Positions 1-7,977 of a DNA stretch of 64,000 bases are shown in pieces. The notes beneath the pieces are model-generated. The model ran no database searches. It was not told where the DNA came from and saw nothing but the letters and a program-made list of their open reading frames with translations. Source of the stretch: Microbacterium candidum (GTDB lineage: Bacteria > Actinomycetota > Actinomycetes > Actinomycetales > Microbacteriaceae); assembly GCF_030315975.1 (NCBI RefSeq), contig NZ_JASXSZ010000001.1, forward strand, positions 930,001 through 994,000. The letters are read 5' to 3'. A program made the translations under genes and the position numbers. The first letter of the stretch is position 1. Each line of letters begins with the position of its first letter.

Positions 1-1084
1 TGAAGAACACCATGTCGAGCAGGGGCATCTGGGCATCCTGCGCCGACTTCTCGATGTCCTTCGCACCCGTGTGGTAGCCGATGTAGTCGACGTTCGACAG
101 CTGGTTCTCGGGCGTCAGGCAGAAGTTGAGGAACGCATGGGCGGCCTCGGGATGCGGCGCGTTCGCCGCGAGGGCCCAGTTGTCCATCCACAGCTCGGTC
201 GCGGGGGACCCGAGCACCCACTTCCACTTCTCCGGCTGCTTGCTGTTCAGGATCCCCTGGCGCGCGTCGCCGTTCCAGATCTGGAACAGCGCCTGCGTGC
301 TCTGCGGGACGCCCGAGCCGCCGGGGTTCGAGTCGAAGGTCGCGACGTGCGGAGCCAGCTGCTTGAGCAGGTAGGTCTCGGCGTCGTCGAGCTCCTTCTT
401 GTTCGTGGTGTTCCAGTCGATGCCGTGGCCCCAGAAGTAGATGCCGGTGAGCTCGGCCGGGTCGTCGAGGACCGACGTCGAGCCGCTGGCCTCCTTCTGC
501 GCCGCGTCGACGAAGTCGCTCCACGTCTTCAGCTCGCGGTGGATCTTCGTCGTGTCGTAGATGAACCCGGTCGTGCCCCACGCCTTGCAGATGGAGTAGT
601 CGTTGTGCGGGTCCCACGAGCGTCCGAGGAACTCGGGGTCCATGTGCGCAAGGTTCGGGATGAGGGCGTGGTCGAGCTTCTGGAGGAGCTTGTGCTCGGC
701 CATCGGCGCGATGAACGACCCCGTCGGCACGACGATGTCGTAGCCGGACGTGCCGCGGGCGGCGACGAGCTTCGCGACCATCTCCTCGTTCGAGCCGAAG
801 GAGGAGACCGTGAGCTTCTGGCCGAACTTCTTCTGGTACGCCTTCAGCACGTCGGGGCTGTCATAGTCGCCCCACGAGTACATCGACAGCGAGCCCTCGA
901 GCTTGCCGCCGCTCGCAGCCGGGTTCGGCAGGCCGCTGCCGCCGGGCGTGCAGGCAGCGAGAAGCGTGGCGAGGCCGGCGGCGCCGGCGCCCACGAGGAA
1001 CCCGCGGCGCGTGAGCTCACGCGTGATCTTGGGCATGGCGCTGCGGTGCGCCAGGACGTTGACCTGTTCCGGCATGGCCGTCAC
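1..1084 (-). CDS. Spermidine/putrescine-type ABC transporter substrate-binding lipoprotein (C-terminus cut by window edge)
   Basis: Solute receptor of a PotABCD-like importer, anchored outside the membrane. The N-terminus has a twin-arginine-like stretch (LTRRGF), a hydrophobic run and a lipobox (LLAAC), so a Tat/lipoprotein export signal is likely. The mature part carries typical PotD features: SMYSWGDYDS near the start and, near the visible end, HAFLNFCLTPENQ followed by YIGYHTGAKD. Perhaps 20-40 residues are missing beyond position 1. The chosen GTG start at 1084 overlaps the stop of the ATPase gene as GTGA, implying translational coupling. ATG starts at 1075 and 1036 are possible, and the latter gives a tighter signal peptide. 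The actual polyamine or other substrate cannot be read from sequence. Permease genes presumably lie left of the window. Confidence 0.85.
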   Translation of the reverse strand, partial: MTAMPEQVNVLAHRSAMPKITRELTRRGFLVGAGAAGLATLLAACTPGGSGLPNPAASGGKLEGSLSMYSWGDYDSPDVLKAYQKKFGQKLTVSSFGSNEEMVAKLVAARGTSGYDIVVPTGSFIAPMAEHKLLQKLDHALIPNLAHMDPEFLGRSWDPHNDYSICKAWGTTGFIYDTTKIHRELKTWSDFVDAAQKEASGSTSVLDDPAELTGIYFWGHGIDWNTTNKKELDDAETYLLKQLAPHVATFDSNPGGSGVPQSTQALFQIWNGDARQGILNSKQPEKWKWVLGSPATELWMDNWALAANAPHPEAAHAFLNFCLTPENQLSNVDYIGYHTGAKDIEKSAQDAQMPLLDMVFF

Positions 1085-2247
1085 GCCGTCGGCGGGGCGA
1101 CATAGCCCCCGGCGGTGGCGTCGTCGCCGGCGTTGTCGGCCGGGAAGAGCAGCACGTGCTCGGCGCGCCACGAGCAGACCACGGGGTCGCCGAGGTCGAG
1201 CAGCGGCGCGTCCGCGGTCGGGCGGCGCACGATCACGCTCTCCTCCGCCGCGGCCTGCACGAGGTACTGCATCGAGTCGCCCAGGTGCGAGACGCCGATG
1301 ACGGTGCCGCGCAGCGTGTTCGGGCCCGACGCATCCTCGCCCTTCTCGATCGCGATGAACTCGGGGCGCACCGCGGCCTGGCCGACCGTGTGGCCCGCGA
1401 GGAGCGGGACGGTCGCGCGCACCGCGCCATGCGGGGCCGTGACGACCGTGCCGCCCTCGGAGACCGCGCCGCGGAAGAAGTTCTGCTGCCCGACGAAGGC
1501 CGCGACATACGCCGACACCGGGTGCGAGTACACCGTGTCGGCGTCGCCGAGCTGCTCGATGCGGCCGGCGCGCATGATCGCGATGCGGTCGCTCATCGAC
1601 AGCGCCTCGCCCTGATCGTGCGTGACGAAGACGAACGTGATGCCGAGATGCGCCTGCAGAAGCTTGAGCTCCATCTGCATCTCCTCGCGCAGCTGGCGGT
1701 CGAGGGCGCCGAGCGGCTCGTCGAGGAGGAGCACCGACGGGCGGTTCACGAGGGCGCGGGCGAGCGCGATGCGCTGCTGCTGGCCGCCGGAGAGCTGCGT
1801 GGGCTTGCGGTCGGCGAAGCGGCGCATCTGCACCATGTCGAGAGCCGCCGACACGCGGTCGCGGATCTCCGACTTGGGCGTGCGGCGCTGCTGCAGGCCG
1901 TACGCGACGTTCTGCGCGACGGTCATGTGCGGGAACAGCGCGTACGCCTGGAAGACCGTGTTGACGTTCCGCTTGTGCGGGGGAGCGCCGAGCACCGACG
2001 CGCCGGAGATGCGGATGTCGCCCTCATCCGGTCGCTCGAAGCCGGCGATCATGCGCAGCGTCGTCGTCTTGCCGCATCCCGACGGGCCCAGGAGCGAGAG
2101 GAACTCGCCCGGCTGGATCGTCAGCGACAGGTCGTCGACGGCCGTCTGGTCGCCGTAGTACTTGGTCACGCGGTCGATCACGACGGAGCCGGGGGCTTCG
2201 TCGCGGACCGCTCCAATGGCGGTCGGGTCCGTCATCGTCGTTGTCAC
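1081..2247 (-). CDS. ABC transporter ATP-binding protein, PotA/spermidine-putrescine class
   Basis: Energises the polyamine-type importer whose receptor gene follows. Visible are Walker [10 protein letters not shown] (about residues 54-62), the signature LSGGQQQR, Walker [12 protein letters not shown], the H-loop THDQGEA, and a C-terminal TOBE-like region. At 388 aa the length is normal for PotA/MalK-class ATPases. The GTG start at 2247 has a GAGAGGT ribosome site about 6 nt upstream; an in-frame ATG at 2235 is the alternative. It is the first gene of an operon running left, with a GTGA overlap to the receptor. The 330-bp region upstream holds inverted repeats that could be operators. Confidence 0.92.
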   Translation of the reverse strand: MTTTMTDPTAIGAVRDEAPGSVVIDRVTKYYGDQTAVDDLSLTIQPGEFLSLLGPSGCGKTTTLRMIAGFERPDEGDIRISGASVLGAPPHKRNVNTVFQAYALFPHMTVAQNVAYGLQQRRTPKSEIRDRVSAALDMVQMRRFADRKPTQLSGGQQQRIALARALVNRPSVLLLDEPLGALDRQLREEMQMELKLLQAHLGITFVFVTHDQGEALSMSDRIAIMRAGRIEQLGDADTVYSHPVSAYVAAFVGQQNFFRGAVSEGGTVVTAPHGAVRATVPLLAGHTVGQAAVRPEFIAIEKGEDASGPNTLRGTVIGVSHLGDSMQYLVQAAAEESVIVRRPTADAPLLDLGDPVVCSWRAEHVLLFPADNAGDDATAGGYVAPPTA

Positions 2248-2299
2248 GGGTGCACCTCTCGTCGCGGCACCGGCGCCGCGTCTCAGCGATTCAATACGT

Positions 2300-2336
2300 C
2301 GGTTCCGCAGGTTTCAATCCGACTGATGCGGAACCG
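2300..2336. promoter_or_regulatory. Inverted repeat upstream of the PotA-like operon (candidate operator)
   Basis: CGGTTCCGCA (2300-2309) and TGCGGAACCG (2327-2336) form a perfect 10-bp inverted repeat with a 17-nt centre, 53 nt before the ATPase start. A further ACCGGA/TCCGGT repeat overlaps its right side. The gene-free stretch 2248-2577 otherwise holds only the terminator of the neighbouring operon and no convincing reading frame. The repeat may be an operator or an mRNA hairpin; I cannot tell which. Confidence 0.45.
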
Positions 2337-2531
2337 GACGATCTCATCCGGTCCATAGGTCGGTCAGACAGAGTGTCCGGTCGCGTCATCGCGCGCGGGG
2401 GTATGGATGTCGCGGTGTCCTGGCGCCCGTCGTGGCATACCGGATCACGCCAGGACGAACTGTGCGGGCGAATCGTTGTCGTCTCGTGACTTTGTCCGGG
2501 GTCTGAACGAACGCCGTCGGCCGCACGCGAA

Positions 2532-2563
2532 GAGGGCGCGCACCCCGATGGATGCGCGCCCTC
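2532..2563 (-). terminator. Strong GC hairpin after the peptide-transport operon
   Basis: GAGGGCGCGCA (2532-2542) pairs perfectly with TGCGCGCCCTC (2553-2563) around a 10-nt loop, 15 bp beyond the stop of the receptor gene. No U-run follows, as is common for actinobacterial intrinsic terminators. It separates the seven-gene operon from the PotA-like operon. Confidence 0.7.
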
Positions 2564-2577
2564 CAGGCCGTATGCGA

Positions 2578-4224
2578 CTACTTGCCGGTGCCCGCGAGGT
2601 ACGCCGCCCACGGGTAGAACACGTAGTCGAACGCGGCCGGAGCGCCGGTGATCTTGTTGCCGAGCCACACGTCGTTCGTCAGCTCGATGCCCGGGAACAT
2701 CGGCGTCATCTCGTCGTGCAGCTTCTTCTCCATGTCGACCACGAGCTTGGCGCGGGCGCTGTCGTCCTTCTCCGCGATCGCCTGACCGTACAGGTCGTCG
2801 ATGCCGGTGTAGCCGGACTGGTTGAAGGAGGCGCCGGTGACCGCCGTCAGGCCCAGCCAGTCGAGCGGGTTCGGGATGTTGGGCCAGAACTGTGTGTAGA
2901 GCAAGTCGGTGCTGCCGCGCGTCGCCGGGTCGTACAGGTAGTTCGAGTAGCCGGTCGCCGGGACGACGTTGAGCTTGAACTTCAGCCCGATCTTGTCGGC
3001 GGCCGACTTCACAGCGACGCCGAACTGCTGCGTCTCAGCCTGCTGCGGCACCACGAGGCTGATCTCCTGCGACTTCACGTCGGCCGGGACGCCCGCGAGG
3101 AGCTTCTTCGCCGCGTCGATCTGCGGTGTGCCGTCGGTCTTCACGGTGTCGGCGTACGCGGTGAGCTGTTCCTTCGCGAAGCCGTACACGGCGGGGACGG
3201 TCTGCAGCGCCGTCGGCTTGCCCTGGCCGGCGTAGGTCTGCGCGCCGACGCCCTTCCAGTCGATCGCCATCTGCAGGGCCTTGCGGACATCCGCGTTGCC
3301 CATCGCGCCCTTCGTGTTCGCCACCACGAGCGTCACCTCGAGCGGCGCGGGGCCGCTGTAGAGCTTGCCGGCCGATGACGTCTGCAGCTGCGGGATGCCG
3401 GCGGTCGGCGGGCCGTACGTGCCGTCGATCTGCCCGGAGAGCAGGCCCGACGTGATGGCCGAGTCGTCGGTGACGAAGGTGAAGTCGATGTTCTTGACCT
3501 TCAGCGGCAGCTCCTTGTTCCAGTACCCGTCGTAGCGGGTGGCGCTGATCGACTGGCCCTGCGTCCACTTCACGAACTTGTACGGGCCGGTGCACATGAG
3601 GCCCACCTCGGGCGTGCCGACCTTGGCGCCGTTCTCCTCGTAGAACTTCTTCTCCACAACGACGCCGGCGAAGCTCGCGAGCTCTTCGTTGAAGAGGTAG
3701 TCCGGGGTCTTGAGCTTCACGGTGACCTGGTGGTCGCCGGTCTTCGAGATCGACGCGACGCTGTTGTAGAGGTATCCGTAGAACGTCGTCTTGTCGTCGA
3801 TGTTGTGCTGCATGCTCCAGACGACATCGTCCGCCGTCATGGGCGTGCCGTCCCAGAAGGTGACGTCGTCGCGCAGCTCGTAGACCCACGTCAGCGGGTC
3901 GGGGTTCGAGAACGACTTGGCCAGGTTCGGCTTGATCTGGAAGTCCGGCGTCTGCGCGAGCAGGTTCTCGCACATGTTGGAGTTGATCATGTTCGGCGTG
4001 TAGTCGGCGCCGTGGTACGGATCGATCGTCTGCGGCTCGCCCTGGAAGACGTTCCACGTGATCTTGTCGAGCTCGGCGGTGCCCGCCGGGGTCATGGTGG
4101 TCAGCTTCGCGTCTGGGCCGGAGGAAGCGGGCTTGGCGCCGCCGGCACAGCCGGCGAGGGCGAGGACGGACGCCACGCCCACGGCGACGGCCGCCAGGCG
4201 CAGGCGACGGGATGTCGAGTGCAT
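2578..4224 (-). CDS. ABC transporter substrate-binding lipoprotein, family 5 (oligopeptide/dipeptide type)
   Basis: Extracytoplasmic receptor for peptide-like solutes. It has a signal peptide with lipobox (LALAGC), then family-5 landmarks: TWNVFQGEPQTIDPYHG, the ...YELRDDVTFWDGTPMTADDV segment typical of DppA/OppA, and FVKWTQG. At 548 aa it is full length. ATG at 4224 has an AGGAAG ribosome site. It is the last gene of a minus-strand operon, 18 nt after the OppF-like ATPase. The linked hydrolases suggest the ligand is an N-acylated or otherwise modified peptide or amino acid, but that is inference. Confidence 0.9.
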   Translation of the reverse strand: MHSTSRRLRLAAVAVGVASVLALAGCAGGAKPASSGPDAKLTTMTPAGTAELDKITWNVFQGEPQTIDPYHGADYTPNMINSNMCENLLAQTPDFQIKPNLAKSFSNPDPLTWVYELRDDVTFWDGTPMTADDVVWSMQHNIDDKTTFYGYLYNSVASISKTGDHQVTVKLKTPDYLFNEELASFAGVVVEKKFYEENGAKVGTPEVGLMCTGPYKFVKWTQGQSISATRYDGYWNKELPLKVKNIDFTFVTDDSAITSGLLSGQIDGTYGPPTAGIPQLQTSSAGKLYSGPAPLEVTLVVANTKGAMGNADVRKALQMAIDWKGVGAQTYAGQGKPTALQTVPAVYGFAKEQLTAYADTVKTDGTPQIDAAKKLLAGVPADVKSQEISLVVPQQAETQQFGVAVKSAADKIGLKFKLNVVPATGYSNYLYDPATRGSTDLLYTQFWPNIPNPLDWLGLTAVTGASFNQSGYTGIDDLYGQAIAEKDDSARAKLVVDMEKKLHDEMTPMFPGIELTNDVWLGNKITGAPAAFDYVFYPWAAYLAGTGK

Positions 4225-4242
4225 TGTTCGGGTTCTTCCTGT

Positions 4243-5049
4243 TCAGCGTCGAGCAGTGATGGATGCGGGTTCCCACCCTTCGCGCGGCACGGAGTCGCGC
4301 AGCAGGCGGGTGTACGGGTCTTGCGGGTTGTCGAGCACGTCTGCTGTGGGTCCGTGCTCGACCACGGCGCCGTGGCGCATGACGATCGTGTCGTCGGTGG
4401 CCTGGCGGATGACGGCGAGGTCGTGGCTGATGAACAGATAGCTCACGCCGCGCTTCTCGCGGATGTCGGAGAGGAGGTTCAGGATCTGCGCCTGGATCGA
4501 GACGTCGAGGGCGGAGACGGCCTCGTCGAGGATGAGGATCTCGGGCTCGGCGGCGAGGGCCCGGGCGATCGCGACGCGCTGCCGCTGCCCACCGGACAGG
4601 GACTTCGGCAGGGCGGCGAGCTGGCGGTCGTCGAGCCCGACGAGCTGGCCGAGCTCGCGCACGCGGCGCTTCGTCTCGTCGCGGCCGACCTTGAAGTGCA
4701 CGGCGACGACCTCGGCGAGGCAGTCGCCGATCCGCTGGCGGCGGTCGAGCGACGTGTACGGGTCCTGGAACACGATCTGGATGTTCCGGCCGCGTTCGCG
4801 CAGGCGCCGCGCTCCGCGGGCGGGCTGGGTGCGGTCCTCGCCGCGGAACAGGATGCGGCCGCCCGTCGGCCGCTCCAGGCCGATGACCATGCGCGCGGTC
4901 GTCGTCTTTCCGGACCCGGACTCGCCGACGATGCCGAGCGCACCGCCCTCGGCGAGCGTGAAGCTGACGTCCTGCACGGCGATCGCCTGGGCGCTGCCGC
5001 GGCCGAACGTCTTCGTGAGGTGCTGGACCTCGAGCAGGGGCGTGGTCAC
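4243..5049 (-). CDS. Oligopeptide ABC transporter ATP-binding protein, OppF/DppF-like
   Basis: Second ATPase of the peptide importer, 268 aa. Walker A GESGSGKTT, Q-loop FQDPYTSLD, signature LSGGQRQR and Walker B LILDEAVSALD are intact; the usual proline of the DEP motif is alanine. The start is GTG at 5049, where it overlaps the upstream ATPase stop as GTGA and reads V-TTPLLEVQHLTKTF. A longer frame upstream exists only because it antisense-reads the neighbour. It pairs with the OppD-like gene to make a heterodimeric ATPase. The C-terminal zinc/Fe-S-like cysteines of OppD are absent here, as is common in short OppF proteins. Confidence 0.92.
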   Translation of the reverse strand: MTTPLLEVQHLTKTFGRGSAQAIAVQDVSFTLAEGGALGIVGESGSGKTTTARMVIGLERPTGGRILFRGEDRTQPARGARRLRERGRNIQIVFQDPYTSLDRRQRIGDCLAEVVAVHFKVGRDETKRRVRELGQLVGLDDRQLAALPKSLSGGQRQRVAIARALAAEPEILILDEAVSALDVSIQAQILNLLSDIREKRGVSYLFISHDLAVIRQATDDTIVMRHGAVVEHGPTADVLDNPQDPYTRLLRDSVPREGWEPASITARR

Positions 5050-6083
5050 GATGCGACCTCCTCTCCGGCGGGCTCGGGCTCGGGCTGCAGCATCCGTCCG
5101 CGGAGTTCGGGCATCCGGACGCAGCGGGTGAGCCCGCCCTCGTCCCCGCTGCCCGGCGCCCCGATCTGCAGCAGAGGCGGGACGCCCTCGCGGCACGCAT
5201 CCTGGGCGAACCGGCAGCGCGGGGCGAACGCACACCCCGCTGGTGCCTCGTATGCGGTGGTCGGGTGTCCGGGGATCGCCGGCAGGCGTCCCGCCCGGCG
5301 GTCGATCTCGGGGCGCGCCTGCACGAGCGCGGCGGTGTAGGGGTGCAGCGGATCGCGGTGCAGGCGGGTGGATGCCTGATGCTCCATGACCTGCCCGGCG
5401 TACAGCACGATCGTCTCGTCGCACACGGCGCCGGCGAGCTCGAGGTCGTGCGTGATGAACAGCATCGCCATCCCGTACTCGCGCTGCATCCGCTGCAGGA
5501 TCCCCATGACCTCCGCCTGCGTCGTGACGTCGAGGGCGGTGGTGGGCTCGTCGGCGAGGATCAGCCGCGGGCGGGCGGCGACCGCGGCGGCGATCATGAC
5601 GCGCTGCAGCAGACCACCGGAGAGCTCGTGCGGGTACTGTCGCATCCGCCGCTCCGGATCGGTGATGCCGACCTCGACGAGGAGCTCCATCGCACGCCGG
5701 TCGGCCGCGGCCTTCGGCATCCTGTCGTTCGTGCGCAGGGCCTCGGTGAGGAAGTCGCCGATCCGCCGCACCGGGTTCGTGTACGCGCGGGCGTCCTGGA
5801 AGATCATCGCGACGTCGCGGGAGCGGTAGGAGCGCAGCGCGGCTCCACGCAGATCGAACACCTCCGCGCCGTCGAACGACACCCGGCCGGTGACCGCGGC
5901 CCCGTCGGGGAGCAGCCGGTCGATCGTGCGGACCGTCATCGACTTGCCGGAACCGGACTCGCCGACGAGCCCCAGCGTGCGGCCGGCGTCGAGCGAGAAC
6001 GACACGTCCTTCAGGACGGTGCGGAGCCGGCCGGCGACGGGAAGGCGGACGGTCAGGCCGTCGACCTCGAGAAGGGTCCTCAT
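5046..6083 (-). CDS. Oligopeptide ABC transporter ATP-binding protein, OppD/DppD-like
   Basis: First ATPase of the importer, 345 aa. It shows Walker A GESGSGKS, Walker B LILADEPTTALD, H-loop FITHDLELA, and the C-terminal oligopeptide HPY region with the cysteine cluster CAFAPRCRFAQDAC that marks OppD/DppD. The signature motif reads LSGGLLQR, with L at the position usually filled by M or Q. ATG at 6083 (MRTLLEVDGLTV) overlaps the upstream permease stop by 4 nt, and the stop overlaps OppF as GTGA. The contiguous overlaps show one transcript and coupled translation. Confidence 0.93.
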   Translation of the reverse strand: MRTLLEVDGLTVRLPVAGRLRTVLKDVSFSLDAGRTLGLVGESGSGKSMTVRTIDRLLPDGAAVTGRVSFDGAEVFDLRGAALRSYRSRDVAMIFQDARAYTNPVRRIGDFLTEALRTNDRMPKAAADRRAMELLVEVGITDPERRMRQYPHELSGGLLQRVMIAAAVAARPRLILADEPTTALDVTTQAEVMGILQRMQREYGMAMLFITHDLELAGAVCDETIVLYAGQVMEHQASTRLHRDPLHPYTAALVQARPEIDRRAGRLPAIPGHPTTAYEAPAGCAFAPRCRFAQDACREGVPPLLQIGAPGSGDEGGLTRCVRMPELRGRMLQPEPEPAGEEVAS

Positions 6084-6976
6084 GCGCGGGCCTCCGATCG
6101 TTCGGTGAGGCGGTCGCCGAGGACGTTCACCGCGGCGACAGTGGCGACGATGAGCGCACTGGCGTAGAGGGCCTCCTGCGGGTGTCCCTGCAGCACGCCG
6201 GCCATGCCGGAGCCGACCATGGCGCCCCAGTCGGCGGTCGGCGGCTGCACGCCGAGGCCGATGAACGACAGCCCGGCGAGGTCCATCAGCGCGAACCCGA
6301 ATGCCAGCGTCGCGTTCGCGACGATGAGGCCGGCGACGTTGGGGAGGATGTGCTTCAGCGAGATCCACAGGCCGTGGACGCCCTGCACCCGCAGCGCCGC
6401 CACATAAGGAAGGTTCCGCTCGCGCAGCGCCGCGGACCGCACGATGCGGGCGATGTACGGGATGTAGGCGATCGCCAGCGCCGCGACGGCGGCACCCAGG
6501 CCCGCGCCGAACAGCGCAGTTGCGAGGATCGCGAGGAGCAGCCCCGGGAAGGCGAACACGGCGTCGATGACGCGGACGGATGCCTGGTCGAACCAGCCGC
6601 CGAACCACACTGCCGCGAGGGCCACGATGACGCCGATGAGGGTGGAGGCGGCGACGACGAGGAAGGGGCCGAGGAGCGCGGTCTGCGACCCCCAGATCAG
6701 GCGCGACAGGAGGTCGCGGCCGCTCGCGTCGGCGCCGAGCAGGTGCGCGGCGCCGGAGCCCTCGTACGCGGCGGACAGGTCGACCGCGTTCGGGTCCTGC
6801 GGGGCGAGGACGGGGGCGAGGATCGCCATCGCGGCGACCGCCACGAGGACGCCGACGGCGGTCCAGCCCGAGGCGCCAAGGCTCCCGGTGCGGTGCAGGC
6901 GACGAGCCTCGCGGGCGAGCATCTGCCCGTCTGCGGACAGCGTCGTCATGTGCTCATCAGCGGAGAGCGAGGTCAT
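6080..6976 (-). CDS. Peptide ABC transporter permease, DppC/OppC-like
   Basis: Inner-membrane permease, 298 aa. It has a cytoplasmic N-terminus of about 40 residues, a first membrane segment (AVAAMAILAPVLAPQDPN) and the OppC N-terminal motif GADASGRDLLSRLIWGSQT. The BPD-type permease domain follows, with the EAA-like loop around RERNLPYVAALRVQG...IWISLKHILPN. ATG at 6976 overlaps the DppB stop (ATGA). An odd near-duplication, LSADEHMTTLSADGQM, occurs in the first 20 residues, so a later start (the ATG of MTTLSADG or MLAREARR) is possible. Confidence 0.92.
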   Translation of the reverse strand: MTSLSADEHMTTLSADGQMLAREARRLHRTGSLGASGWTAVGVLVAVAAMAILAPVLAPQDPNAVDLSAAYEGSGAAHLLGADASGRDLLSRLIWGSQTALLGPFLVVAASTLIGVIVALAAVWFGGWFDQASVRVIDAVFAFPGLLLAILATALFGAGLGAAVAALAIAYIPYIARIVRSAALRERNLPYVAALRVQGVHGLWISLKHILPNVAGLIVANATLAFGFALMDLAGLSFIGLGVQPPTADWGAMVGSGMAGVLQGHPQEALYASALIVATVAAVNVLGDRLTERSEARA

Positions 6977-7977
6977 GAGTCCCTCTTCCCGAGCGACACG
7001 CGGGGGTCCAGCAGCGTGTAGGCGATGTCGATGAGGGTGTTCAGCACGATGAACGCGGTGACGTAGACGAGGCAGATCGCCTGCACGACCGGGAAGTCCT
7101 TCTGCTGCACCGAGCTCACGAGGGTCTGGCCGAGGCCGCCGAGCTGGAAGACCTGCTCGACGACGACGCTGCCCGCGATGAGGCCGGCGATGGTGAGGCC
7201 CGCCACTGTGAGGACGGGCATCGCGGCGTTGCGCACGACGTGGCGGCGCACGACGACGCTGCGCGGCAGTCCGCGGCTCGTGGCGGTCTGCACGTGGTCG
7301 GCCGACATCTCCGCGCGGATCGCGGCCTGCGCGAGCCGCGCGACGAACGCCACGGAGGCGAGCGCCAGCGAGATGGCCGGAAGGACGGTGTGGTACACCG
7401 CATCCACCCCTGGCGTCCCCGCCCCGAAGACCGGGAACCAGCCCAGGTTCACGGCGAACACGATGATCAGCACCACCGCCGCGACGAATGTCGGCACGGC
7501 CATGATCGCGGTCGCGCCGGCCATCGTCGACCGTGACAGGAACCCGGGCTTCAGGCCCGCATACGCGCCGATCGACAGCCCGGCGACGAGAACGACGATC
7601 GCCGCCATGAAGACGAGGAGGATCGTCGCGGGCGCCCGGGCGGCGAGGATCGACGACACCGGCTGGTTGTAGATGATCGACGTGCCGAAATCGCCGTGCA
7701 CCACGCCCTGCAGCCACAGCAGGTACTGCTGCCACACCGGGTCGTTGAGGTGGTACTGCTCCGCCAGCTTGGCGATGGCTTCCGGGCTCATCGTACGGCC
7801 GTGCGTGAGGAACGTGATCGGGTTGCCGGGCGCTGCGTACAGCGCGCCGAAGACGACGACGCTCGCGATGAGCAGCGTCACGATGAGCCCGATGACGCGG
7901 CCGCCGATGAAGCGGACCGTCGGCCAGCCCGCCCACCGTGACGACCGCTGGACGGCGACGACGGTCGTCGTGCTCAT
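6973..7977 (-). CDS. Peptide ABC transporter permease, DppB/OppB-like
   Basis: Partner permease, 334 aa. The N-terminal segment GRVIGLIVTLLIASVVVFGA is the usual first OppB helix, followed by PGNPITFLTHG, an extracellular loop, and a permease core with RAEMSADHVQTATSRGLP as the EAA cytoplasmic loop. Roughly six membrane helices are visible. ATG at 7977 overlaps the amidohydrolase stop (ATGA). The order amidohydrolase, DppB, DppC, OppD, OppF, receptor is compact, with no gap above 18 nt. Confidence 0.93.
   Translation of the reverse strand: MSTTTVVAVQRSSRWAGWPTVRFIGGRVIGLIVTLLIASVVVFGALYAAPGNPITFLTHGRTMSPEAIAKLAEQYHLNDPVWQQYLLWLQGVVHGDFGTSIIYNQPVSSILAARAPATILLVFMAAIVVLVAGLSIGAYAGLKPGFLSRSTMAGATAIMAVPTFVAAVVLIIVFAVNLGWFPVFGAGTPGVDAVYHTVLPAISLALASVAFVARLAQAAIRAEMSADHVQTATSRGLPRSVVVRRHVVRNAAMPVLTVAGLTIAGLIAGSVVVEQVFQLGGLGQTLVSSVQQKDFPVVQAICLVYVTAFIVLNTLIDIAYTLLDPRVSLGKRDS

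Noticed and set aside
3035..5233. Long minus-strand frame overlapping the receptor and OppF genes in another register
   Set aside because: Arg/Pro-rich shadow with no ribosome site; the genes in the true frames show complete family motifs.
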